Positions 1 through 10,489 of a stretch of DNA of 64,000 bases are shown here, in pieces. The notes beneath the pieces are model-generated. The model saw nothing but the letters and a program-made list of their open reading frames with translations, was not told where the DNA came from and ran no database searches. The position numbers and the translations under genes were made by a program. Position 1 is the first letter of the stretch, and every line of letters starts with the position of its first letter. Source of the DNA: Polytrichum commune (Eukaryota > Streptophyta > Polytrichopsida > Polytrichales > Polytrichaceae); contig OX485803.1 of assembly GCA_950295325.1 (NCBI GenBank), forward strand, positions 35,353,554 through 35,417,553, read 5' to 3'.

Positions 1-214
1 AACGTCAAACTCAATTTGGCATGCCAAGAGGTGCTAAAATGAGTTTGGCCCTCAATGATCCAAAGTAGGTTGCTCTTCATTCAAATTTAAACACTACCTC
101 CAAGGATGCACCACAAATGGAAAGAAATGATTGATTTTGTATGAAAAACAACCAATGGGAAATCAGAGGGGACCGACTCCCGACAAAGAGTCCCATTATG
201 TTAGAGGATAACTC
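1..214. mobile_element. Fold-back MITE, family 1, copy A (left end outside window)
   Basis: This is the right part of a MITE found three more times at 2401-2744, 3791-4140 and 4420-4773. It ends in GGATAACTC, the inverted complement of the GAGTTATCC that opens the other copies. It carries the shared core (GCATGCCAAGAGGTGCTAAA) that pairs with the opposite half in the full copies. It lies inside the first visible intron of the delta-tubulin-like gene. The base pair after the end is TG where the others have TA, probably a decayed target duplication. Confidence 0.75.
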
Positions 215-321
215 TGTTGAAGGTAAAAGAAATTCCTGACACACTTGCCACACCCACTGTGTGTAGGCTATGCAGAACTTTGGCATTTTGCACTTGGCCA
301 CTGTGGGTGATATAAACCAAC

Positions 322-507
322 CTTTGGTTCCATGTCAATGAGCACTGCCCTCGCCACACGATCTCCATTGAGGCTCTCTCTAAAGAAAGCATCAGACTTA
401 GCAGCTGGATTTGCAAGGGCAGCAAGTGCTGCGAAGTAGGCAGTTGAAATCTGGTTTCCCCCCTGCCCCAGCTGCACCACCACACATGAGGGTGATAATG
501 TTCCCAT
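322..507 (-). CDS. Delta-tubulin-like protein, first exon (partial gene)
   Basis: This 62-codon exon opens with ATG at 507 and ends at a good AAG|GT donor (322/321). The peptide has the tubulin N-terminal nucleotide-binding signature (VVVQLGQxGNQIS at residues 9-21). It then has FFRES and GDRVARAVLIDMEPK at about 41-62, which fits delta-tubulin better than alpha, beta, gamma or epsilon. Delta-tubulin is needed for triplet microtubules of basal bodies and is kept only in plants with flagellated sperm. The rest of the gene must lie beyond position 1, because 1-214 is a MITE in the following intron. One oddity is that the near-invariant Cys of GQCGNQ is Gly here, so the gene may be diverged or a pseudogene. 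Tubulin kinship is clear; the delta assignment rests on a short stretch. Confidence 0.7.
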
Positions 508-595
508 TACTCTACAGCTGCTTCACAACTGCATCAAACAAATTGCATACCTACACAATTCCCAGCTTGATTTGATTACCTACATGGACTCATAC

Positions 596-970
596 CTAAG
601 GTAAGCGGGTCTTAAACTGACACTTTTAGCTCTGCACCCACTTCTCAGAAGATATATGCAACATGCAATCAGTGCAAGATGATTGGAAAATCCAAATCGT
701 GCTTGTAGCCATTTTCCTCATGATATTTGGAGCTCGTATGAATCTCTTATTCATCACTAAAGTGAAAATTCTTTCCTATTTATTAAATGATCATATAGGT
801 CCCCCCCAATTATGTTGACTATTAAGTCTAGAATGGTTAACAAATTTTGCCAATCTCTTTTAAACACATGTCTTCTTGGTGTCTGTTCTTAGATCCACAC
901 CTAACCATACACCACTCAAATATAGGTGTCAGTTTAAGATGAGTGACCGAATTAGGCCCGCTTACCTTAG
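596..970. mobile_element. MITE, family 2, copy a (GGTAAGCGGG termini)
   Basis: A 375-bp element bounded by CTAAGGTAAGCGGGTC and GGCCCGCTTACCTTAG, an inverted repeat of about 16 bp with one mismatch. The interior (for example the TTTTAAACACATGTCTTCTTGG and ACCACTCAAATATAGGTGTC type segments) recurs at 13344, 38472, 58393 and 62322. It sits between the delta-tubulin-like start and the 3' end of the DG1 gene and could influence the tubulin promoter. Confidence 0.8.
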
Positions 971-1655
971 AGCTGATTTTTATTTTGCTGATCTTGGAGA
1001 AATAGCCTTCTCAGCAATGACTCCGATCTTTCTTCTGACCTCCCGAACTTCTTGAACTTTCCTGAGCTTCTTGGCATGGTAGGTAGTCATTTGTGGTGAC
1101 ACCAGTGTCCCCTTTCTCCATGTTCCCATGTTATTTTTTCGTTGTTAACCCACCTTTTGCAGTAGGGTATTTGAGCTTTATCCCTCCTATATCTGCAAAC
1201 ACCTTGGTACACAAACTCTCTTCCACTCAATCAAGGGCTCTAGAAAGGTTGCACCAAAAAATTAAACAAATGTACTTCAATCATTGAGAGCTGCGGGATG
1301 GAGAGGTACAGTTGCATTACCTTCAAGATTTATATTACATAGTGTAAAACTGCAAAATCCTTCATGAAGATGTGCAAGCTCACCCCGAAAGAATTATAAA
1401 AGGCGTGGCCAAGTGGATGATTGAACACAAATGTGGAGTATTTCAATTGCAAAGTACGCATGGTAAGCAAATTTTTAAAAGTCAGTTTTAATCAAATGGC
1501 TAGAGTAAACTGACCGAATTTTGATTATTCCGCACAGTATTCCACCATTTGCCAGAAGTAGTGCCAGACCAATTGAGCAGATATGACAAGGGATCCAGAT
1601 CACCCTTCTAATCTCAAAACAATCATAATTTAGAATGCAGTATACTTTACACTCA
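971..1655. other. Spacer between delta-tubulin-like gene and DG1
   Basis: Apart from the small basic ORF at 980-1090 (minus), I see no gene here. It holds the 3' flank of DG1. No repeats were recognised. Confidence 0.5.
980..1090 (-). other. Small basic ORF of 36 residues, unrecognised
   Basis: Reading from ATG at 1090 to TAA at 980, this ORF encodes a strongly basic helical peptide with HAKKLRKVQEVREVRRK near the start and IAEKAISPRSAK at the end. The frame stays open upstream to about 1115. It lies 566 bp downstream of the DG1 stop on the same strand, so it could be an extra 3' exon of DG1, a separate small gene, or chance. I could not find a clean in-frame splice joining it to DG1 exon 9. 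Function is unknown. Confidence 0.25.
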
Positions 1656-4600
1656 TTACCCAGGTCCTTTCCACCCTGACTCCCACCCATCTATTCTCAT
1701 ATTGCACAACACTTGCCCTCCAAACTGTTGCACTACCTCCTGTCTAGGGACCTCAGAATATATGCTTTCTTTAAGTGTATTCAGATTGACATGATTGCTA
1801 ACTGGTGAAGAACCATTTCCTATATTCCTGTCAGAAAACCCAGAAGACACGTCATCTTCTTCATATTCTTCAAGTCTTGGAACACTGCTCTCTTCCTCTT
1901 GTGGAAGTAGTCTTGAATCATCCAGGTTGATATTGGTAGCAGGAACCAAGTCGCCCACCATTTGCAATCCTAATAAACTCACGATTTTCTGGGCCTTTGC
2001 AGCTGCTCCCACTGTGATAAGACTGTGTAACAACTTCTTTAGTGCTGAATTACCATCCATTTTCTCAGGTGTAAGTACTTTTGTTACTATAAAGTGTTCA
2101 ACATCCATCATAGGTAGCTGCTCCAGTGCCTTGCCAAAGACAGATGACCACTCTTGTGTGTCAAGGGCTATGCCTTCCTCAAGTAAAACATTGAGGTGGT
2201 GAATGACCAGTGCGTGTTGGCCAAGCAAATGTAGAGATGAAAGGAGAACTTGGTAGACCTCCGTACTTGGAGATCCATCTGAATACCGCATGTGCCTGAC
2301 CATCTGGAGTATCATATTTTCCTGTCCACACAGTTTCAACACATTTGAGTCCACATAAGACAGCAGGTCAACAGCTGGACAAATAACGTTTTTTTGTATA
2401 GAGTAATCCTTCAACTCAGTGTGACTTCTTTGTCAGGAGTTTGTCCCATATGATTTTTCAAAAAATGTTTTGCATACAATATCAGTAATTTCTTTCCACT
2501 TGTGGTACATCCTCGGAGGTAGTGTTTGAATGTGTATGAAAAGCAACCTATTTCGCTTCATTGAGGGTCAAACTCATTTTAGAACCTCTTGGCATGCCAA
2601 AGTGAGGAGTTTTGACCCTCAATGTACCAATATACAATGTTTTTAGCTCAAACCTCCGAACATGCACCAAAAATGTACCAAACATGGAAGATTTTGTAAG
2701 CACCCAACTCCCTATCAAAGTCATGTTGTGTTAGAGGATAACTCTAACATCAATGATGTAGCAACCTAAAATACTCACCAGATTCACCTAACAAGAAAGT
2801 ATCCCCTGGAACATCTCTTAGACACAGGTTTGAGATCGGGATAAATTGACAGCGACCCAACAAATACAAGAATATGACGCACATACTTTGGTGCATAAGA
2901 AAAGGTCCTACACAAGAGAACAATTTTATTACGCCCTGCAACAAATACCAAAAGAAGCAGATACAAACTCCAAAATACTACACAGTTTTTATTACCACAA
3001 GCAACTGACCAGGTCATTGAAGCTGAGAACAAACTTTCCATGCATCCTCAACAAAATCAAAAGGAAAGTCTACTTGGTGTTCACTGCGGTTGTTTGCAGG
3101 TTGTCTGCAGATGTTATTCACAAAAATGAAGAAACCTGATGCATCTTTGAGATGGAATGTACCAAGTAGACAGACCACGCCCTGAGAAATATTTCAGTGG
3201 AAGCAATTTGCTTGCTCCAGTAAGAATATTCATTAGAGAGAAGACCAACCTGTCCGGCTTTGACAAGGCATGAAATGAACCATGCATGCCGCCTGCAATC
3301 GAGCTTAAATCCACGAGTAAGAACCTCTTGAAAGACATTCTCGAAATCTTCCCACTCTTCACAGCCAGCACAGGCACCCAACATAGACTCGTAAGTGTGA
3401 ACATCTGGAGTCAGCCTCGGGGTACCTTGATTGAATTTTCCAACTTTGTGTCTACCTTTTTTCACACATTCATACAAGTCCTTCGCTTCCTGAAACATGC
3501 GGTGCCGCCCATAAAGAGCAATCATGATGTTGTAGGTTCCCACATTCGGTGCACACAAGTACTGCATGCGCTGGAATACAGAAATTGCATCTTGCCATCG
3601 CCCTGCATTCTCGCAAGCACGAATAAGGCCAGTGTATGTTATGACATCAGACTTTCTCGTAGGCAGGTTTCTTATTTTCTCCACCTGCACACAAGGTGGT
3701 ATAGGATTCAGCCCAGCTACCTGTTATGCCAGACATACAATAACTTCCATACACTATTAATTTTGCAGATTTGTAGGTTTGTAGCAAATAGAGTTATCCT
3801 TTGACTCAGTGTGGCATTTGATCAGGAGTTGAATGTTTTGACACAACACCTTCCATGTTGGGTAAGTTTTTGGCACATTATCGGAGGTGATATTTGATTG
3901 AAGAATATTCTATATTGGTTCATTGAGGGTCAAATTCAATTTGGCATATCAAGAGGTGCTAAAATGAGATTGGCTTTCAATGAACTATTATAGGTTGATC
4001 TTCATTCAATTTCAAGCACTACCTCCAAATATGCACCACAAACAGAAAGGAATTACTAATTTTGTATGCAAAACAACCAAAGGTAAATCTTAGGGAACCG
4101 ACTCTCAATGAAATGTCCCATTGAGTTACAAGGATATCTCTAGTACGTCACATGTGTTCTGCACCTGTAAAAGGGCTTCAGACCAGCGACCCCCAGTACA
4201 AAGAGCACACGCCAAGGCATAGTAAACTCCGGCAGATTTCAGAACCCCTCGCTGCTCCATAAATTCTACCATCTCCACAGCTTTGTCTGCCTCACCAGCT
4301 GCCCCAAGTGCCTCCACTAGGGCTGTCACCAACAAAAGCCAAACATTAGTCCACTGCATTCACTTTAATTGAGTGACTTCAGATTTTTCACTTATATGTC
4401 CTATGCAAGTTGGATGATTGAGTTATCCTGTAGATCAGCATGACTTTGGGTCGGGAGTTGGTTGTTTTCTTCAGAAAACCTATTATGTTCAGTACATTTT
4501 CAGTGCATGCTTGGAGGCCGTGTGGAGGTTTGAACAAAGATCATTGAGTATCGGTACAATGAGGGCCAAACTCCTCATTTTGGCATGCCAAGAGGTGCGA

Positions 4601-7600
4601 AAATGAGTTTGGCCCTCAATGAAACAAAATAGGTTACTCTCCATTCAAATTCAAATACTACCTCTGAGCACCACAAGTGAAATAGGTTATTGATAATGTA
4701 TGCAAAAGAACCAATGGAAAACCATGGGGGACCAACTCTTGACGAAAAGTTCCATTGAGTTACAGGATAACTCTAAAATTTAAGATGTATTTTTCACTCT
4801 TTCATATCAGGCAGGTCAGTATCCTGGGTTCATTATGAGTTGGGCAAAAAAGGAAGCATAAGAACGAGGATGGAATCAACCTTTGAAGGTAGAAGCATTA
4901 GGAAGAAAACCTCCTCTTTCCATAATTTCATAATACCTCCAGGCTGTACCTAGCTGCCCTGATTTCACCATGACCTTCAGCACCAGATATCAAACATCTG
5001 TTAGCCCAGTTTTCCTTGGTAAAGATCACTCGCAAGAAATAAAGTAAGAATAGTAGGAATTATACATAAACTATATGTCCAGCTGGAGTCCTGTCAACTT
5101 TTAAATCCAACAGAAAATTCCAGTAGGTTGTAAACAGAAGGCTACCATGCCCAGAGGTTTCCTTATGGTTCTCTATGAACATTGTTCTACCTCAATTGCA
5201 AGGCCGTAGGTGGCTGAATTAGGAACAATTCCCTGTGATTTCATTTGCTGAAATACCCATCCCACTCCTTTCCATTGTCGATGAGGTGCACATGCATTGA
5301 TCACCTGTAAGCACCCCCACCCAGGTGTCCAACACACATCAAACCTTGGAAGAACTGAAATTGAATCTGTGCTGATCTTTACTATATAAAGAACCACCAT
5401 AAAGGCATCATTCCAGACTGTACCAGAGCTCACAGCCTCAGATTTTACCCATTCAACTAACCTTACCTTCTTGGACAATCAGATTTGGGTCTATCCCATG
5501 AGTACCTGTAATCTCTTGTCTTGTTTCACAATAATATTTTGGCATACCCTACATGCAGGTCAGATTAGCCACTTATTTATTGATTTTAACTTAAAGTGGC
5601 ACATGTCATCATGTGATTGGTAAAACCTCTTAAAAGACGATGTGGACATTGAATTTAGGCAAAGAAGTGCCCAACCAAGCATGGTAGTTACCAACTCTGG
5701 GTTGTAGAGGTTCGTCAAACAGTTCATAGAGAACAGTGTTTTTTTATGACTAGCTGGTCAAAGTATCCTTGTACTGAGTTTCTGATGCATCTCCAAATAG
5801 CTAGGAAACTGACATCTTGGCTGAGAGCATAGAAGGGAAACATTTGACATACAGCATTGTAGACCACAATATCTGGTTGGAGGCAGCCATTCCAATTCAA
5901 ACGGCTCGCAGCATACCCAGCTATATGTTTTTTCCTGGGACCCTCCTTCAAGGATTTTATCAACTCGAGCAGCTGTTCAAGGTGTCCAGCCCGGCCTAGT
6001 GTCACAGCTATACAGTGATAAGCAGCCATATCTGGGTAGGTTGAGAAATCCTCCTGCAGACACATAGACATGCTTTCTGTATCTGTCAAAACAATGTATG
6101 ATGAACCCCATTCACGACATGGAAACAAAAGCATGCTTCAACAAGAAAATGTATGAAGTGGAGTGGCACAATAATATAAAATCACAAACCCCGATAGAAA
6201 ACCTGCACAGATGTCACCAACAGCAACAAATTGATACAGATCACTTTGAGCAAAACAGAAATACAGGAATAAGGTTAAGGCCATCAGAACTTACACACAT
6301 AACATTAAAGACATTTAACGCCTCTACTGGTCGCATGCACTTCCCAAGCACAGCCATCAGTGTGGTGCAAACATGCCTGCCACAGAACTCAATAACATTC
6401 TTATTGTCAGTGGCAATAATGCAAGAAATAACTGAGGTGTTCACCTGGAATGCAAAAACATCAAAAGAAGTCCAAAGCAATGTACCCAGATACAATGCTA
6501 CTCCACTCCCAACTGACTCAGACAGGGCATACTTATGATTATAATATGGACGGCTCTTAAGCTTATATGGTTCATCTATTTGGAATCTAAAATGTTGCTA
6601 TTCGCCTGATCAAGTAAGCCCAGTCCAGGCTGGCTTACATAAAAAGCCATGGACACCACACAAGAGTCAAGGGACCCTCATGTTGCTAACTTGCTCAAAA
6701 AAAGCAAGATAAATCATCTTGACGAAAGAAAGCCTGTAGTTGTGTACAAGATAAAAAGGGCAGAAAAGTTTCTTGAGGAAAGTTAAAAGACAAAAAGCAG
6801 AGGGTTCAAAATCACTTGTCTAAATTGCATCAACAAGTACAGAACAGATGGACTGTCCCCGATTCAAATCAGAGCCCAGATCAACAACATGGAGGAGACA
6901 AAATCACAAACTTGACATCTCCATAAGGTTTAGATTCACACTGAAGCCACAACCTGCATACATGATGTTACGGAAATTAATTTGAAACTTAAAGCTACAC
7001 CTCCCGGAATTTGGCATGGTTGGAACTTGTAAGCCAGAAAAATATCCACAGCGGATTCTGGTTCGAAAGACAGGGTTGCACACCTGCTATGACAATGCTT
7101 GAAATGCTCTCGACAATGTACCCAATGAACCACTTCCATTGCTCGACGCCAATCACGCTTCTCACCAAGCATTTTCACTAATAACAGCAATCGTTCTTCG
7201 GTCCATTTGAGCCGAGCCCCATGCATAAGTCGTGAAAGAAATACTCTTTGCAACTTGCCCACCTGGCTTAACCTATGCAAATGCACCAACAAGCACTGTG
7301 AGGAACCTTGTGTAAAGAACCAGTTCTTTTTTTTTTACCACAATCTTACTTTCACAGGGCAGTAAACATGGTCATCTAAAAAATCTGATTACATCAACCC
7401 TCTGTTTACACACACATGCAACAGAAAAATTCCAACTGTAAACAACAAGGGTTTAGGAATGTACTGTTCCACCAGCCATTCAAGCTGCTCTATCTCGTCA
7501 ACTGGCTTCCTTCGCACTTCATTATCCACGTCCTCGCGCAACAATTTGAGAATATTGTGCGCCTCTTCAGAAATATACTCTGCTCTTATATCCATTAATG

Positions 7601-8693
7601 TTGACAAAGGCTCCCCCTTCCGTCTATCTCGTATACGCTGGCCAGCATTTTTATCTTTATACCTTGGAGTTTTGGGCCTAACACGCCAATCCTGTAATTC
7701 ACTCCTCAACGCAAATTCCTGCTCCATTGCTCCCTCGTACTGACTGCTCGTCTCATCGCAATTGCCGTGTTGGGACCATGTGCTTGAGTTTGATGCACTA
7801 CACTGATCCTCCGCAGGCACTCTCACTGGAGCAACATGTGACAGATTGCTGAAGGTATGGTCCAGAGATTGCATTGGTGTCATTCGTGCATTGCCATTCC
7901 TGGTATGCCCTATTCTCTCATTGTGCTCATTAGCTATTTCAATATCAATTTTAGAAGAAAATTCAGCCTCAAAGGATGATTGTTTCGCGGACTCCACCCT
8001 TACAATCTCATCATCAGAAGTGGTAGGTTCTTCTGTTTGATTGAATCTACCGGACTCTACAGAGTTCTCATTTCTGAAATCAATGCCTACATGAGAATTT
8101 GCTGCGTAATTGCTGCGTTGTCCATGAGCTAACAGCCCGTCATCTTCAAACCCTAATTCCGAATCATCGTCTCTAAACCTTGTCGCATTCTGTGCAGGCT
8201 CGATTTCTTCAATTACTAATGAAGAATTTGTAATGTTATCTTTAACATGACCCACCGCATCCTTCATCCGCATTGCAAATTCCTCCTCAAATCTGCTCAC
8301 CACACTGCTCTTCTCTTTCCTTCCTGACCTCCATACATCGTCGGGGTTAATCACTTCATTCTTCCTATGCAGTCTGTATTTCTCAAAGCTACTCAATCCT
8401 TCTTCTCTCCGACGTGGATGCTGCTGCTCATCACGCTCAGCTTGCACACGAGCCTCCTCCTCCAGCTTCCGCAATTTCTTCTCTCGCCGTTTCCTTTTCC
8501 ATTCCAACTTCTTGCGCATGTGGTGTAACTCCTTAGGGGAAAGCTCGAAGGCAGATTTCACTTGACAAACAGGGAAGTGAACACGCGAGGGAGTGTTCGT
8601 TGCCAACTGGGAACAACGTGGGTGCCATGGCCCCCATGAATTAATGCAGTGAGAAAACGACAGAGACTGGACAGAAATTCTCAAATCCATCAT
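1656..8693 (-). CDS. DG1: DELAYED GREENING 1 (DG1)-like chloroplast PPR protein, nine exons
   Basis: Exons on the minus strand are 8693-7465, 7272-7084, 6376-6295, 6053-5853, 5304-5191, 4974-4881, 4322-4165, 3684-3250 and 2321-1656. All GT-AG junctions keep frame and give 1,055 residues. The N-terminus looks like a plastid transit peptide. It is followed by a basic coiled region (SPKELHHMRKKLEWKRKR, about 52-69), a long acidic low-complexity part, then PPR repeats from about 440 to 850 (for example DVITYTGLIRACENAGRW and PDIVVYNAVINACAPHRQW). The order and wording match DG1, a chloroplast PPR protein that supports early plastid transcription with sigma factor SIG6; Arabidopsis DG1 is about 800 residues. 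The exon 6 segment is only 94 bp. Introns 6, 7 and 8 each hold a family-1 MITE. The start at the first of two adjacent ATGs is chosen by convention. The C-terminal end is less certain. Confidence 0.9.
2401..2744. mobile_element. Fold-back MITE, family 1, copy B in DG1 intron 8
   Basis: A 344-bp element starting GAGTAATCC and ending GGATAACTC, flanked on both sides by TA (2399-2400 and 2745-2746). The two halves are imperfect inverted copies over nearly the whole length, centred on a GGCATGCC core, so a transcript would form a long hairpin. TA duplication with such ends suggests a Tc1/mariner-type mobiliser (inference). It lies 80 bp upstream of the exon 9 acceptor. Confidence 0.85.
3791..4140. 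mobile_element. Fold-back MITE, family 1, copy C in DG1 intron 7
   Basis: A 350-bp element from GAGTTATCCT to AGGATATCTC, flanked by TA at 3789-3790 and 4141-4142. It is imperfectly palindromic along its whole length and similar in sequence to copies A, B and D. Its end lies only 24 bp from the exon 7 donor at 4165/4164, so it forms most of this 480-bp intron. Confidence 0.88.
4420..4773. mobile_element. Fold-back MITE, family 1, copy D in DG1 intron 6
   Basis: A 354-bp element from GAGTTATCCT to AGGATAACTC, with TA after the right end (4774-4775) and a diverged TT before the left end. Its two halves are inverted copies around a GGCATGCC core. It lies about midway between exons 6 and 7 of DG1. 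Confidence 0.85.
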
Positions 8694-9733
8694 CGCACCA
8701 TGAGCAATTGAAGGAAATCCTTAGGAACGATGGTTTCGGCGCTGCATAAACCTAAACCCTACCTCACTGGTTGGTGAAACTGCTTTCAAACCTCTGATTC
8801 CGCTCATCGCCATTGTAATTTATCCCCTCTACCCATGTCAGTCGCTTCAACAACAAACCCAAACCCTACTTCGCAATCTCAAAATGCACCGACCCGCCAC
8901 AAAATTGAAACTTTATCCGTGGAATCTACAGCGTCAATTTAAAACCGAGAGCCTCGCACCAAAATCTCTTGAATTTCCAAGGGATCTGGATAGGGAGTGC
9001 ACGCTAGGCTCAACCACAACGCACTGGGGTTTAGGGTTTTGTCCCCGTCATCATTTTTGACTTGAATTTCTCCTACATTTCGGCATGAATCTCTCAGCGC
9101 TTCAGTCTTAAACCCTGATAGCAGTCTCACAGATGATGAGAGTGGTCATGAGAATGTCCACAAATTCCATTTAGCCAAGCTGAATGACACTTTCGAAAGC
9201 ACGCATCAGCACATATTTCAGACTGGACATGTTGAAAATATGTTGCAATGTGCCGAAATTCTGCTCCAATCTTGCAAACGGAATAAGTTATTAACACAGT
9301 GGATAAGAGGCAATAGAAATGTAACTTCGAAATTATAAAATTCGTAGAAAATAGATAAACATACTCGATTTTCGGAAATTCAATTTCCTACAGCAATTAA
9401 TACTCGGAAAGTACTTTTCTGGTGGGCCCAAGCCAACCCCACCCACCACCCCCAATCTCCCTCACCACACTGGATAACAGAAATCGCCATCCAGAGGCTG
9501 CCCACCAGCCACGGCGAACCCAAGCCTCCCAAAATACCAATCCAGCAAAGGAACAGCATCACAGCCCATCCCATGGAAAGAGAAACACATCAAGAGAGCC
9601 ATCAAGGGCCTCACATCATCCAATTCCCAAATGAAATTGAGGCTTAGGAAGAGTTAGCAAGCTGCGAGAATCTGCTGCAGGAGGCAGAGAAACTGAGGTA
9701 GTGCCGTTCGTGTCTGTCTTTCTTGAGAGAGCT
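8694..9733. promoter_or_regulatory. Divergent intergenic region between DG1 and DUF1118 gene, with telo-box motifs
   Basis: These 1,040 bp separate the DG1 start (minus) from the DUF1118 start (plus) and must hold both promoters and leaders. AAACCCTA or its complement occurs near 8753, 8860 and 9030, with a related AAACCCTGA near 9111. This is the plant telo-box, often found near the starts of genes for translation and organelle biogenesis. No clear TATA box was identified for either gene. The last 35 bp include an in-frame GTG upstream of the DUF1118 ATG, which I do not use as a start. Confidence 0.5.
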
Positions 9734-10348
9734 ATGGCAAGCATGGCTGCTCAAGCGGCAGTGAGCGGGAGCGCTTTGAGCTTCTCGGCCAATTGCAGCA
9801 CCGTGAAGGGGTTAGGCCATGCCTCAATCAATGCCATGGGTCCCCCATCCACCACCACATCCCGGAGGGATCTGCAAGTGAGGGCCATGGCCCCAAAGAA
9901 GAAGGTGAATGCCTTCGACGACGGGTGGAGCAAGCAGTGGTTCGGAGCGGGTATGTTCGCAGAAAACACCGAGACCGACCCAGTGAACATCCTCAAGATT
10001 TTGGAGAAGAAGAAGTTGCTGTCAAGGGTGGAGAAGGCGGGACTCCTCTCCAAGCTGGAGAAAGCTGGGCTGTCTCTCTCCCAAATTGAGAGACTGGGAT
10101 TGCTGTCGAAGGCGGAGGATCTGGGGTTGCTGAATTTGGCTGAGAAGTTTGCCTCTTCTTCCCCTGCTACCCTTGCTTCCCTTGCACTCCCCCTCATTGT
10201 GGCTGGCATAGCCATTCCAGTTTTCGTCCCAGATGACTCCCAAGCCTTGGTAATTGGCCAGAATGTAGTGGCTGTCTTATGTTTAGCTACCGCCGGAGCC
10301 TTGTTCATAGGCTCCATTGTGCTCAGTGGCTTGCAAGAAGAAGATTAA
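9734..10348 (+). CDS. DUF1118 chloroplast thylakoid membrane protein (RIQ1/RIQ2-like)
   Basis: Encodes 204 residues without introns. Residues 1-50 are rich in Ala, Ser and Thr and end at an RRDLQVRAM site, a typical plastid transit peptide. Then come FDDGWSKQWFGAGMFAE (61-77), repeated short helices of the type KAGLLSKLEKAGLSLSQIE (101-119), and two hydrophobic segments (about 147-165 and 173-198). The protein ends in QEED. This architecture is that of DUF1118 proteins, which include Arabidopsis RIQ1 and RIQ2, grana proteins affecting light-harvesting antenna organisation and non-photochemical quenching. The start at 9734 is the first ATG in frame. It faces DG1 across about 1 kb. Five broken tandem copies of its last part follow at 10490-12060. 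Which DUF1118 subgroup it belongs to is not settled. Confidence 0.8.
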   Translation: MASMAAQAAVSGSALSFSANCSTVKGLGHASINAMGPPSTTTSRRDLQVRAMAPKKKVNAFDDGWSKQWFGAGMFAENTETDPVNILKILEKKKLLSRVEKAGLLSKLEKAGLSLSQIERLGLLSKAEDLGLLNLAEKFASSSPATLASLALPLIVAGIAIPVFVPDDSQALVIGQNVVAVLCLATAGALFIGSIVLSGLQEED

Positions 10349-10489
10349 GAAAAGAAAAGGTGAAAATTCACTCGGAACTTCTGTGCATGTGATGAGTCTT
10401 GTCCCTGGAATTCTTTCATAGTTAGCTTATGATTATGATTGCCGGTTTCAAACTATTTTGTAGAAGGATTGATGCAAACTGCTTCCCTC

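Noticed and set aside
7389-7464. Continuation of DG1 exon 1 to a stop at 7389
   Set aside because: A GT at 7464 joins in frame to the exon at 7272 and restores the DG1 reading; the extra residues are intron.
9701-9733. In-frame GTG start upstream of the DUF1118 ATG
   Set aside because: Plant nuclear genes start at ATG; 9734 begins a standard transit peptide.
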